DNA of 64,000 nt, taken from positions 33,698,931 to 33,762,930 of the forward strand of contig CM053326.1 in assembly GCA_028583605.1 (NCBI GenBank), given 5' to 3'. Shown here in pieces: positions 33,010-45,000 of the stretch (the stretch's first letter is position 1; every line of letters begins with the position of its first letter). The position numbers were made by a program, and so were the translations under genes. The notes under the pieces are model-generated. The model was not told where the DNA came from, made no database searches, and saw only the letters and a program-made list of their open reading frames with translations. The stretch comes from Dastarcus helophoroides (Eukaryota > Arthropoda > Insecta > Coleoptera > Bothrideridae).

Positions 33010-34125
33010 TCTTTATTTGTGACGATAACTTTAAATTTGCTACATTTAATTTATTTATGAGGGGTCAATTTTTGACCTAAAAATGACTACTGCTGTCACT
33101 TTCATCGAAATTAACACCAATTTTTGATTTTTAAATACAACACTGCATATTATCACATTTTTGAAATCTGCATAATTTTCTGAATACAATCATTGCCGGA
33201 TTTAGACATCGTAAGGCCTAAAGCTATTTGAGAAATGAGGTCCTTTATAAGTCGAGATATTATATTTCAGAGCCAGATATGATTGAAGGAGGAGGGGCAA
33301 GAAAGCTAGGTTCCTAAGCTATAGCTTGTACAGCTTATTTAAATTTTTAAAGTACTGATTTTTTTTAAATTCATAATTCATTCTAATTAATTCTATTATA
33401 AAAACTTAGGAAGTGTCATTTTTTTAATTTTCATTTGTTTTTCACAAATATCTTGTGTTCTTCTTAAATAGACCTTGAAATGAATTGAAATCGAATATTT
33501 TGAACGCTTTTGGCTGCAACTTTAGTTCTATTGATTTCAGAGCAAATATTAAAAGATGAACAGATTTACCATTAATTGTATTTCCTCCTGGTACCACAGT
33601 ACCATTATGGTGCCATTTAATAAAATAAGGTTATGATAGAAAAACCATTTTCACAACTTTATCACACGATAATAGGATGAAATGCCCTCTTTTTCACATT
33701 ATTTGATTTTTGTAGTATTAATGTGGTCCATTAGAATCAATTAGAATGAATCATAGTCTTCTAGTCAAAAAATAAAATGGGATCAAAAAATGTTTCGATT
33801 CTTTAAAAATGACTTATTTTATCTCCATTGTATTCAGAAAATTGTGCGAATTTCCAAAAAGGAAATAATATGCAGGCTGTTCCATTTAAAAATCAAAAAC
33901 TTGTATCAATATTGGCAAAAGTGACAGCAGTAGGAATGCCATTTTAATGCCAAAATTTGACATTTCATAAGTACATCAAGTGCAGTACGCTTGAAAATTT
34001 AAAAAATTAAAAATCCAAAGTTAACATCAGTTCCAGCGAAAGTGACAGTGTCTAAAATTAATATTTCAGGAGTTCATAAAGTGTTGCAAGTTTGAATATT
34101 TTTTCTTTACAAATAAAGAAGCAAT
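33010..34125. mobile_element. Degenerate inverted-repeat element
   Basis: The left arm (about 33010-33190) is matched by the complement of the right arm (about 33825-34115): CTGCTGTCACTTTCATCGAA against ...CTGCTGTCACTTTTGCC, TTTTTGATTTTTAAAT, TGCATATTAT/ATAATATGCA and AATTTTCTGAATACAAT/ATTGTATTCAGAAAATT. Ends carry TTCTTTATTTGT/ACAAATAAAGAA. The 630-bp centre begins with TTGCCGGATTTAGACATCGT (about 33194), perhaps another insert. No ORF; superfamily unknown. Confidence 0.6.
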
Positions 34126-35930
34126 AGGTGGTATACCACGGATTTTTCCCAATACTACTAGTGATTTAAACTTGCAATTTTCCTTTTTTCCAAATGGTCG
34201 ATTTCAAATTTGAAATTAAGATTTTTTTAGAAATTACTTTTATTCTTGAAATCTAGATTCCATCTTTAAATTTAGGTTGCTCCAAATTTGAAGATTTCAT
34301 AAAAAAAATCGAAATAGTTAGAATATATATAGTTAAATAGAAGTTTTTGTTATAATAAGTTCAGTTGGCTCTTCTAAAGTTTTTAATTGAATTAAAATGT
34401 TTCATTCTTCAAAGCAAAGGAAAGTTGGTTTTCTTTTGGTTTAGTTGGTTTAGATTCCGACTGGAAGTGCACATATACAATTAACAGAAAAAACGTTATT
34501 TTTGTTTTTTTCTAAATTTTAACTTTTCTATTCGAAATTTTAACTTTCTTCTTGGAAAAATTCTTAAGTTTGATATATTAAGTCTTAATACTGTATTTTG
34601 AGAAAAAAGCTTGGATATGTACATTCGTTTTTTTATAGCGGGTTATTGATGATATATTGACCCACATTTGGAAAATATACAAATGTACATTTGATAAATG
34701 CTATTGAGCTCATAACGATGAAATAGACAATGACTTTCTCGCCTATTTATTTGAGACCCAGTTTATTACGAACGATAGTCCGCACGTCAGGCCGCACGTC
34801 TGACCATGTTTTATGTAAAATACCCCTGTAAGGGTGCAACATTTTAAAATATAAGTAATTAACTTTTTTCTTCTTTTTATGTAAAGAATCCAAAAATAAT
34901 TAAAAAACACATAGCTGCTATTTAAAAAAAAACGTTTTTTTGAATAAAACAAAAACATTAAAGATCATACAATTTCCGTCATCCTGTATAATCAATGTAA
35001 ATCTGATTACGTTATTATAGTCTCCATGATATTTCACGACTTCAACCAAAATTTCATTTTGCTTCTGCAAATAATAAAAAAGATATAAAGAGTTAAAAAT
35101 AACCCTCTTTTTTGTCATTTTTTTTTCGAAAAATTAAAATATCTTAAAAACTATCAAAGCTGGCAATAAACATGTATACATAAACTCACCTTATTTTTTA
35201 CGTAAAATCCAAATAAAATATAAAATATGGGGGTTGCTGCTTAAAATAAGAAAATTGATATCTACTTCAAGTATAATTGGAAGTGGAAGTTGAAAATATT
35301 TTTAAAAAAATAGCCCAAATTAGTCTCATCGACAAAATCAGTTGCTTTCATAATAAGTGGTACTCCATATAAAGGTAACACCCCAACTAAAAAAAAAAAC
35401 ACCCGCTATATTCGGATCTTTTACCAAAATGTGACCATTTATGTCAAAGTCATGGAATCAAGCTCGAATTTTTAAACTGAGAATTTTTTATATAAATTTT
35501 GTATCTTTTGTTCAAATTTTGATATTTTTCTCAAACTTTTCCGTTTACGTTAAAAATTTCATGTTTTAATAACACATTAAAAAAAGGAAACATAATTTTT
35601 AGAAAACAAGCTAAATTTTCGTATCAAAAGAATAACCAAATTTCAAAATAAAAATTTGGAACATTTTGTTTTTGAATTAAAATTTCTGACTTACCAATTA
35701 TTTTTGAATTTTCGGGCAAAAAGTCCAATACTCAAAGGTTTATAAAAATGTTTAATGCAAACTTGCCATTTGTAAAGTTAAAATTTCGTATTTTCTTTTA
35801 TAATTTTCAATCTTTTCTTGAAAATTCCATTTTTTTTCCAAAATGAAACGATTAAAATCAAAATTTTGGCAACCAATGCAGCAAAATGAGTTCAGATTTA
35901 AATTTATTTAATTTATAAATATTTTTATTT
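34126..35930. other. AT-rich intronic DNA with a foldback-unit relic
   Basis: Mostly AT-rich, no gene. At about 35382-35475 GTAACACCCCAACTAAAAAA, TTCGGATC and a GTCAAAGT stretch resemble one unit of the 22.5-24.1 kb foldback element. Confidence 0.4.
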
Positions 35931-36306
35931 TTTTTTAAGTTTAATCCACTCGCCAAGGGTAAACCCCATTATGCTTTCAAAGCACTGCGAGTAGGATGCG
36001 GAAACAAGCATAGATGAACCGCCTTCTTAAACAAGGATAGGTTGTAATTTTTGGGGAAAATTCCTTTCGGTAACAAGTTCCATAACTTGGAAGTTCTATA
36101 GAAAAAAGCCTCCTTAGACAGAAGTCCTCACTGTGTCAAGCTGGACCGCACAGGAATTTGCTGTCTCCGACTGTCTAGTACGCCTCAAGAATCTTGCCCT
36201 TGGGGGGATCAATTCTATTAGCTCCTGCGACCATCTTCCATAATAGTACTTGTAGAAAAGAGACAAGTTACCAACCATACACCTGTGCTCTAGTGTTTCG
36301 AGAGAA
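35931..36306 (-). pseudogene. LINE J1 copy C, 3' fragment
   Basis: Minus-strand fragment with the family 3' end (plus strand TTTAAGTTTAATCCACTCGC), the KNYNLSLFKKAVH-like and IPPRARFLRRTRQS-encoding segments and a break at CTAGTGTTTCGAGAGAA. Frameshifted, 5' truncated, non-functional. Confidence 0.87.
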
Positions 36307-37920
36307 CGTCAAATTCCTTAATTTTGATTTTAAAAACTTCAATGTTTCGAGTTATAACTCCAAAGTCCAAACATTAAAGCTACAAAATTTCGAATTAATC
36401 AGAAAATTTCAAATTTAGTTAAAAATTTTCGAATTTGAACTCAATTTGCTGCATTTATTGCCAAAATTTTGATTTTAATTGTTTTATTAAAAAAATTTGA
36501 ATTTTCAAGAAAAATTTGAAACTTATAAAAACAAAAAATTGCAAATTTTCGACTTTACAAATGACAAGTTTAAATTCAACATTTTTATAAAATTTTTAAT
36601 ATTGTGGGACTTTTGGCTTCGGAATTCAAAAATAATAAGAAAGTCGGAAATTCTAAATGAAAGACGAAATGTTCCGAAATTTTAATTTGAAATTTAGTTT
36701 TTCTATTGAGACGAAATTTAGATTTTTTTCTAAAAATTATAATTAGTTTTTCTCCATATTTTTATGTTTAGTTATTTTTTCTCGAATTTTAACTAAACTA
36801 TAAACTCAAACTTAAAACATGAACATTTCAAAATTATTCTGCATAATTTAAATATTGGACTTTTTGTAGATTTAGATTAAAACTGAAAACTGGAAATTTC
36901 GAAAGTAAAATATTTAATGTGAATCTCGGACTTTTAAGAAAAAATTTAGAAATTTATGGAAACTAATTTAACATTTCTTTCATTGTAATTAGCCCCGAAT
37001 CCAATAAGTGCGGTGCCCGATTAGATTTTTTTACGGAGCCCTCTAGTTTTTTAAATTTTGTTTTGGCTGAGCAGCTAGCAAAAATAAAATAATGTTTGTG
37101 TTGTTATCGAGTTTATATGTAAAACAAATTAAATCGAATTCTTTCAGCTTAACAAACTATGAAATTGCATTAACTGTTTGTAACTTTGGATAGTTGATTA
37201 CACAAAGTTTTATTTCTGTTACCTATTCTAGCTAACCGTAGGCGTAACTAGAATAGGGCAGGGTGGGGCGCTTGCCTCCCTCTAGTTAATGCAGCAAACC
37301 GAAAATTTATGTATTCAACTGGGGGACCAAACATTCTCTTTCAATCTTCAACATTCATTGTTTCCTTGAAATATATTTTTAAAATTTCGACTTTTTTCTC
37401 AAATTTTTTTCAAATTTTGGACATTTTTCGAGCTTCTGTGGAGGATTGGGCTTTTATTTTTAATATCATTTACTAAAAACTCCAACTGTTCCAAATTTCT
37501 TTCCTCAAAATTCGTTTTTTTCGAAATTACTAGTTTATTTTCAAAATATCAATCTTGATCTTAAAATTGATTTTTCCCTTTGAAAGTTGAAATGTTTTCT
37601 AAACGGAGCGATCTTTTTCCTTTAATTGTACGTATTTTTCAAAAATCGTGATTTTTTTCGTAGTTCGTTTTGTTAATTTTATTTTTTCTTAATTTTTTTG
37701 TTAAATTCGATTCCCAGTTATTCCAAATTATTGTTCGAAATTCATCTTATTCTGCAAATTTTGACTTTTATCTCGAAATTCGATAATATAAAATAATATA
37801 ATATAAAATTGAATTTTTTTTGATAATTTCGACATTTTCACAAAATTCGTTTATTTTTTTTTAATTAGATCGAAATTTTAATAGAAATATAAGTCTGAGA
37901 AGAATATTTTTAGGAAATTT
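36307..37920. repeat. Low-complexity tract with TIR-like scraps
   Basis: Mixed A/T-rich tract to about 36980, then scraps of transposon-end-like sequence (CCCCGAATCCAATAAGTGCG near 36995; GTAGGCGTAACTAGAATAGG near 37239), then a T-rich tract from about 37370. No gene. Confidence 0.45.
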
Positions 37921-38290
37921 TGCTAAACTAAGCAAAGAGTAGTAAATAAGAATTCTCTGTTAAAGGCATGTGAAAGCTTAGGCTGGAGACAACCTTATGA
38001 ATGGTTGCGCTGGGTTTTTAGGCCATTCATCTCTGTTAAAAATAGTTAAGGTTGATAGATAAGGAATTGTGACACTACGACCTGTATGATTAGATACATA
38101 TGCGCGTTCGGATGCTGTCGATCATGCACGAAGTGAATAATCTTAGTATATAAGGGTTAATTTTAGGATTAGGTGTTAGTACCTTTGTGAAGATGACAGT
38201 TTGGTTATCGAAACGCGTTAGAGCAACCTTTATTGTATTTTTTAATCTTTCTTGGTTTCAGAGGACAATATTTGTATTTCAATATTAAAG
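37921..38290 (+). mobile_element. Penelope-like element 3' end, copy 1
   Basis: Colinear with 61795-62136. It begins with the last codons of the ORF (VNKNSLLKACESLGWRQPYE, then WLRWVFRPFISVKNS and stop), followed by a 3' region with GCGCGTTCGGATGC and TCGATCATGCACGAAGTGAA blocks, a TATATAAG box (38147-38154) and the tail shared with the foldback family (GAAGATGACAGTTTGG, TCGAAACGCGTTAGAGCAAC, ...TTTGTATTTCAATATT). The hammerhead core is damaged here (no CTGAAGA; stem II has mispairs). Confidence 0.72.
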
Positions 38291-39973
38291 ATTGAAAACT
38301 TTTGGCACGTTTTTTTTCTAGTTATCCAAATATATTAGGCCGTAATGAATAGAAATTTGTGATCCCTTTATTTTAGTCGTCAAGATTTTTTTGGTCGAGT
38401 GTGTCGTAACATTTTAATCAATGTTAAGATGTGTCACCCACTGAAAAAGGTTGGGAAACACTGTACTATTCTGACTTATGCAATTGGGAAAAATTATGAA
38501 GTGTAACTTTGATTTATTTTTATGTAAATTAATAAGTTTTTTATACTAATTGCTCTTTATTTGAACAATGCTGGAACGTATCTATTGCAAAAATGCAAAT
38601 GACCCCTTAAAATTATTAACAGATTTAATATAAAAATAGATTTCATAACTACAATATTTTTAAAATTCTACATCATAATGTATTGTACTTTATTAATATT
38701 GTTGACGTAAAGTGTTACATTGTTGCATAATGTTACAATTTTTTGAATTATAAACCTGAACACTCCATATTCTTTGTTTAAATCTTTATTTTAAAATAAA
38801 AAACAAAATATAATAAAGTTAAAAAATTGCTTCTTTTATCATCGCAAAAGTAAAACGCCTGTTGCATTAGGTCAACACATTATTATGCAAACCTTTAATC
38901 TGCTCTACTAGCTTTAAGTAGCAATGGGAAATAGCAATTAAACTGACACAAACGAAGAATCGACTGGCAAAGTTAGAAAGCGACACGGAAAGTTCAAACG
39001 GAGCGTTGGCTGTTCGTTTTAACATAAAATCAAGGCTACCGTCGTAAATAGAACGTATTTGTGCTACAGGCATCCACTGATCAGGCAACATCGCTTTCCA
39101 AATCAACTTCCAGGATATCTTGCTTATTTTGAACGGCAGCGACACCGTGCGGTGGAATTTTGACTAACGAGCACGAACAGAAATTTGCGCCTTATTAGAT
39201 AACGGATATTGTGTGTTGCCATGTTCGTTTTATTTGGAATCGTATCTGAGCTTATCATCGATTGATATCTCGAAATAGTACGTCTTAAAACATTGGAAGG
39301 TCCTAAATCAATAACGATTACACCCTTGATGAGGTTAAACCCGAAATAACCAATCAATTAAGGGTCAAGGAACATACACTTGATAAAATATTAAGATAAT
39401 ACAACAATATAAAGCTTTTTAGGCTTGACTGAAATATTTTTAAGGAATAATCCTTTTTCTTAATAATGTCTGTATTAATGTAAACAAATCTTAAATAATT
39501 ATAGTTTATTGCTTGATTATCTAATTTTGTATTGTATTTTTTTTGGATTATGGTTTATTTACATAAATAGACACGTATTACTCGTTATTGTGGAATGTTT
39601 AACAGTATATACGCTAATAAATAATAGCAACCATGTTTATTCTTTCTAACATATTTTGTAGATGTAGGTCAAGACACAACATTTTTCAGTTTCTCGCACT
39701 TTCAATAATTTGTTAATTGTTTTTACTTATTTTTTTATAAAATTCGGGTGTTGTATTGCGTCACGCAATAAAATGATGAATTTTATCGTCTGATCAAAGA
39801 AAGTGACAATATCTCCATAACCAGTAATTTTTGGCGTAGGGAGTATTTAACAAAAGTTGTAGCTAATTAAGGTGCCGATTTAATCATTAAAGAAATTAAG
39901 CGGGTTTTCCATTTAAAATAAGTAAGTTTTGCCCGTTCAAAATTCTCTGAAAGCCTGAAGTCCTGTATAATAT
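38291..39973. other. Non-repetitive intronic DNA
   Basis: AT-rich but largely free of the usual tract words. At 38867-39357 composition becomes balanced, with two overlapping minus-strand open frames of 92 and 77 codons that match no family I know. It also contains CTTATCATCGATTGATATCT. This may be intronic regulatory DNA of the homeobox gene or an old repeat. Confidence 0.35.
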
Positions 39974-40333
39974 TGTAGCGAAATGTAAATTATAGAATTT
40001 AGTACGTAAGAAAATTTTCTAGAAAGATCTGATAAGGGAAAAGCGGCCGCGATAATGAAGCAAACGGCAGATAAGCGTTCCAGAAATTTCGGCAAACGAT
40101 AAACCTTATCTGCGGGATTTTTCTAGAACCTGGGAGCCAAAACTATATAAGGCGGTCGCCTTTTTCTCGAGTCAGTTAGTTAGAGTCAGTCAGTGTAATT
40201 AGTGAGTTAGTAGTTAGAAGTAAATAAGTGAGTTCATTATTCAGTTGTAGTGTTCCGAGTTTAGTTTGGTAATAAAGTGGGTATTATTCAATTTACGTGT
40301 TAATAATCAATTCGAACCGATAAGCCCGTAACA
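39974..40333 (+). mobile_element. Solo LTR, Ty3/gypsy type
   Basis: A 360-bp LTR starting TGTAGCGAAATG and ending CCCGTAACA (TG...CA ends), flanked by the 4-bp duplication ATAT (39970-39973 and 40334-40337). It contains a TATATAAGG promoter box (40144-40152), a GTCAGTTAGTTAGAGTCAGT initiator-like region about 30-60 bp downstream, and an AATAAA poly(A) signal (40271-40276). No internal retroviral-type ORF adjoins it on either side, so it is a solo LTR left by recombination. The plus orientation is inferred from TATA followed by AATAAA. Confidence 0.85.
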
Positions 40334-40337
40334 ATAT

Positions 40338-40808
40338 TTTAAAGATTTAAATAAATCATTTAATTAAGCAGCTATTTCTGAATAATTTCTGAGAAAATCA
40401 TTTGTTTATGATGTACGTCGCCGTAATGGATTTTTTTATACTATGCGGTAAATGCCGTTTTTGCACACACATGTGAATAAATCAAACAATATTGGAAATT
40501 CGAAAAAAACTTTTCCTTACAACATACCCTTTATTTTTTATAAGGAACCAGAAAATGAAATAAAAAATATAAGTTGTAATCTAAAAAAATAAATTTGGTG
40601 CCTGTATAAGGAAAACTCAACACTCTATACTTGGCCATATTTTAGTGTTGTAGAGCTTTGAAAAAGCTTTTAAAACCTTTTCGTAACTTCAGTCACTCAG
40701 TAGATATTTTACTATTCCGCTCTAGGTGGACACGCTTGGATATTTCTAACAAGGTACTCGCTGGTCCTTTTATATTATTCTTATTTCCCGGAAAATTGAG
40801 TGCTTAAA
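40338..40808. other. AT-rich intronic spacer
   Basis: AT-rich DNA between the solo LTR and a mariner; no feature recognised. Confidence 0.4.
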
Positions 40809-42026
40809 CGAGGGTAAATCAGATGTGAACCGGAATTTCTATCATGTCGCCATTAGGGCCTCGGGAGTGTGCGCATACTCTTAGACATGTTAGGTGGGGA
40901 TATCGCGTGACTTCCTGCGCTCAAGCGAATTCAGTTCTCGCCGTTCGTCAGTTGTAAATACAATGAGTGAGCAAGAGGTTCATCCGCACGTTGCGCAGCG
41001 CATTATTGCTAAATTTCTTGTCGTTGAAGGTGTAAAGCCTGCCGAAATTCTTCGTAGACTAGAAGCACAGTTTGGGGATACTTGTTTGAAGAAAACTCAA
41101 GTGTATGAATGACACAACAATTTTTTGGAAGGACGAACTCGAGTTGAAAATGAATCCTATGCCCGTCGTCCTCGGACCAGTGTGACTACGGATAAGATTA
41201 ACGCTGTTCAACGCCTTTTGGAAGGTGACCGCAGTTTAACTGTTAGTAAAATTGGAGCTCAGATAGGGATAAGCTTTCGGAGTGCTCAATTCATCATTAC
41301 AGATGAGCTGGGGTTTCGAAAAATGTCTGCCAAGTGGGTACCTCGTCTTTTGACTGAAGAACAGAAACAGCAACGTCTGGAAATTTGTCAGCGCCATCTT
41401 GGACGTTTTCAACGTGAAGGTGATGGTTTTTTGCATCGTATCGTTACGTGTGATGAGGTTTGGGTCCACCGTTACACCCCTGCATCTAAACAAGCAAGCA
41501 TGGAGTTGCGACAGTGTTTTGGGATTTTAAAGGAGTTGTGCACGTCGATTTTCTGCACGAACGTACTACGGTTAATGCTGCCTACTACTGCCAGCTTTTG
41601 GATGAAGCAAAACCTGCATATCGGCAGAAGAGGCCCCAATTTTCGGGAAGAATGTGATTTTGTTTCACGACAATGCCCCTTCATACTCAGCCAATCTGAC
41701 ACAGTCAAAAATTAGAGGAAATGCATTGGGCAACATTCGAACACCCTCCTTATAGTCCCGACTTATCACCATGGGATTATCATATGTTTGAGCCACTGAG
41801 GAGGTTCGATGATAATGCTGCTGTTGAGACATTTGAGGGCAATTGACTACAAACACGCCTCCCTTTTTTTTATGATGACGGCATTAAAACTCCCAATCTG
41901 TTAGGAAAAATGCATATCAAAATCAGGAGACTTATTTAGAAAAAATAGTTAATAACTTTCATATATGTATCTTGTACCTAAAAATTTTTTAAAAATAAAT
42001 TCCGGTTTGTATATGATTTACCCTTG
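40809..42026 (+). mobile_element. mariner transposon, copy 2
   Basis: 1218 bp. The left TIR CGAGGGTAAATCAGATGTGA (preceded by AA, a decayed TA) pairs with the complement of the right TIR, CAAGGGTAAATCATATACAA, followed by TA (42027-42028). Same family and same orientation as 25136-26387. Confidence 0.93.
40963..41943 (+). pseudogene. mariner transposase, broken (copy 2)
   Basis: Start ATG 40963 (MSEQEVHPHVAQRIIAKFLV). N-terminal HTH with KPAEILRRLEAQFGDTCLKK; a TGG-to-TGA stop at about 41110; then an open frame of 196 codons with TTDKINAVQRLLEGDRSLTV (second HTH), WVPRLLTEEQKQQRLEICQR (WVPHEL-type motif) and FLHRIVTCDEVWVHRYTPAS (first catalytic Asp). About 60 codons further the frame is broken by a deletion after KQASM. 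Later frames carry TVFWDFKGVVHVDFL, a HDNAP segment (second Asp) and YSPDLSPWDYHMF (third Asp), so DD34D is still visible although dispersed over frames. Confidence 0.9.
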
Positions 42027-44252
42027 TATATTTAATTAGTAGAAAAGGAACATATTATTTTATTAAAAAAAAACAGATTAATACAATAATACAGGTTTCA
42101 TGTTTAATTCATAATTTTTTGCTTTGACGAGTAAAAAAATTACAACAATTGTATTTGTGATTTCAAATTTTTTCAATTTTTCAACTTTTTTGAAAATTTT
42201 GACACTATTTTTTAAATTTCGCCTTTTATGGATTTTTTTTTTGAAAATCTCACCGCTTTCGAATATTTCAGCTTTCTTTTAAAAATTTTCACTTTTTATT
42301 TAAATATTAACTTCTGCTGAGAAATTCGATTCACCTTAAATTGATTGGCCTTTTGAAAATTTTCGACTTCTTTTTGAAGAATGCGATTTTTATTGAAAAT
42401 CTAGACTTTTCAGAAACTTTCGATTTATTTTTAAATTTTCGACTTTTTTTTGGAAATTATTAAATTAAAATCCACTTTTCTCGAAATTTTTTCCTATTTC
42501 AGTTCGTCTCTCAAAATTTCGACTTCTTCCGGAAATTTTGAAATTTCTACTTTTTGAAAATTTTGGCTTTTTTATGTAGTTTAATTTTCATGTAAAATTT
42601 TATATTTTTTGAAAATTGTGTCTATTAAAAAAGTTTTCCTTTTGGAAATCTTAACTCTCTCAAAAATGTCGACACTCTTTCCAAATTTAAGTTTTTTTTT
42701 GAGTATTTTGAATTCTTTTGAAACCTTTTCCAAGTTTAAGACTTATTTTTAAAAATTTTGAGCTCTTTTCAAAATTCCCCTTATTGAAAATTTACGTTTT
42801 TCTTTAATTTTGACTCGAAATTACGACTTTTTCTAAAATCTGACTTTTCTAAAATTTTCAGGTATCTGTTTTTGAAAATTTCGACTGTTGAAAACATTAA
42901 GCAAATTACTCGAATTTTATTATCTTTTTTAATTTTGACTTTTTCAAAGTTATTGACTCTTTCTGCAAAACTCCTGATTTTCAATTTTTATTGAAATATT
43001 TAACTTATTTGAACTTCTGAACTTTTTAAAAATCTACAATTTCAAATTTTGACTTATTTTAAAAATTTCAACTCTTTCACAATTTCCCTTTTCTTCAGGA
43101 TTCTGACATGTATGTGCGAAATTTTCGACCTTTGTAAAACATTTTCTATTTTTTAATATTGTCACAATACTGGCACAAAATCTCTTTTATTTTTTTCAAC
43201 ATTTCTTACTTCCACTTTAACTGAAAATTTAAAGTTTTATTTGAAAAATTTGATTTTTCAAAATTTCGATCATTTTGAAAAGTTTGATTTAAATTTTAAT
43301 ATTTTGAAATTTTCGAATATTTTTTTTTCATAATTGCAACTTTTCTTTCAAATTTTTTTCCATCAAAATTCACACTATCACTTTTTATAAATTTGGAAAT
43401 CTTCGTAAATCTCTAGATATATTTTTTTCTAAATTTCAACCTTTATTTTTGAAAATTTCGATCCTTTTTTAAAATTTAGATTTTTTTAATATTTCGACCT
43501 TAATTTAAAATTTTCTCTGCTTTTTCTCGAGACTTCGAATGTTTATATCTTTTATATCCATTTTCTGAAAGATTCGTCTTTTCCTGAAAATTTCGATTAT
43601 TTGTTTCAAGAATCTGACTTTAAATTACGAATTTTTAAAGTTTTAAGAAAATTTCGATTTTTTTTTTGAAAATTTCAATTTCCACTTTATTTGAGAATTT
43701 TCACTTGCCTGCCCAATGTTTCAATTTTTTTTTCAAAATTTTGACTTTTTTTTAAAGTTTAAAAAGATTCTTTTTTCAAATCCGAATTTTTCCCAGTGTT
43801 TCTCTATTTTTTCTCGAAATAAAGTTTTAAGGAAAATGGAAAATTTTACTTAAACTGGTTTTTTTACGAATTCCAAGTTTTTTTTAATATGAAAATAGTT
43901 TCCCTTCATTTCAAGATTACAATTTCAATTTCTAGTTCATGGCTAAAATTTCGAGTGTAAAGATTTTTTTTTATAAAATACGATTTTTTTCATTTCTATT
44001 TTTTCTAAAATTTTCAAAATTTAACATCAAATAAAAAAATTTACAATTTTTCGCTTTCATAGTTTTGGAAAACAAAGTAGCTTCTCCCTTAGCAATTTGT
44101 GCGCCCCTGTTCCACAGCCACAGGTACATTTAAAAAAAGTGTCGTCAATGCATTTCATTGTTTGATTTTTTTAGTTAGTCAAATTTTTCATGGTTCCTTC
44201 AAATGTCAAATTAATACAAATTTAAAAAATGGAATTATTGTTATAAAAATAG
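42027..44252. repeat. T-rich degenerate repeat tract, 2.2 kb
   Basis: The longest uninterrupted T-rich tract in the intron, with AAATTTCGACTTTTTT-type words throughout. No gene. Some 200 bp at the end (44080-44250) are more complex. Confidence 0.6.
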
Positions 44253-44487
44253 TGAAATACAAATTGATCTTGTTCCCCTGAAACCAAGGAAGATTAAAAA
44301 ACACAGGAAAGGTTATTCTAACGCGTTTCGACACCCAAGCTGTCATGTTTAGAGATATACTGATGATAGCTTGGCTATCGAAACGCGGTAGAGCAACCTT
44401 GTCGTGTTTTTTAATCTTTCTTAATTTCAGGGGACAAGATTTGTATTTCAATTTTTGAATGATAACCAGGGACCAGTCCGTTCCAAA
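44253..44487. mobile_element. Foldback element copy 7, both arms with ribozyme-like cores
   Basis: The 5' arm contains the antisense ribozyme-like segment (TTCTAACGCGTTTCGACACC, AAGCTGTCATGTTTAGAG), whose stem II reads GACAGC/GGTGTC on its own strand. The 3' arm has GATAGC/GCTATC with GAAACGCGGTAGAG (the T before the cleavage position changed to G). Outer ends: GTGAAATACAAATTGATCTT and ATAACCAGGGACCAGTCCGT. Confidence 0.87.
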
Positions 44488-45000
44488 AAAATACTGTTTT
44501 AATGATCTCTCGTAAAAATCTGAAACCCACATCAAAAATCACCATTATATCAGCTGGCAACCCTACATCGAAAACAGCGACCTCGCAAAGTATAACAGAA
44601 CAACACAGCAAACATAAACTCAAAATATAGAGGTTGCATGTGTTATGTTTACATCATTAGCTAATCTCGCTAATCCTGCGGGATCCTGTTCATGTAATTT
44701 CGATCAGTCGGACTGAAACATTGTGCGGGATCCCGGTATATCGCGATCGCGGGACTGCGGTCCCTAATTGCGTGTTCCACATGCGGACGGCTAAATTTAC
44801 ACTTCAGTAAAAATTTTAATTCACTGATGAAGTAAATTTTCTAAAAAAAAATTATCTGAACAGAACGACAATATCGATATTTCAAGTCAGTATAAAATTT
44901 ACTCCCTCCCCAATCTCTATACAGGCATGGATTCTGAGGGGAGGCTAAGCGGTTTCAGCCCTTTTCGAAATCCCAAGTAGATAAGAGTATTCTGAGAAAA
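44488..45000. other. Complex island with GCGGGATCC repeats
   Basis: At 44676-44768 GCGGGATCC, GCGGGATCCCGG, CGCGATCGCGGGACTGCGG form a cluster of overlapping GC-rich palindromes in an otherwise AT-rich intron. The rest (44790-45000) is AT-rich. No ORF. Confidence 0.45.
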
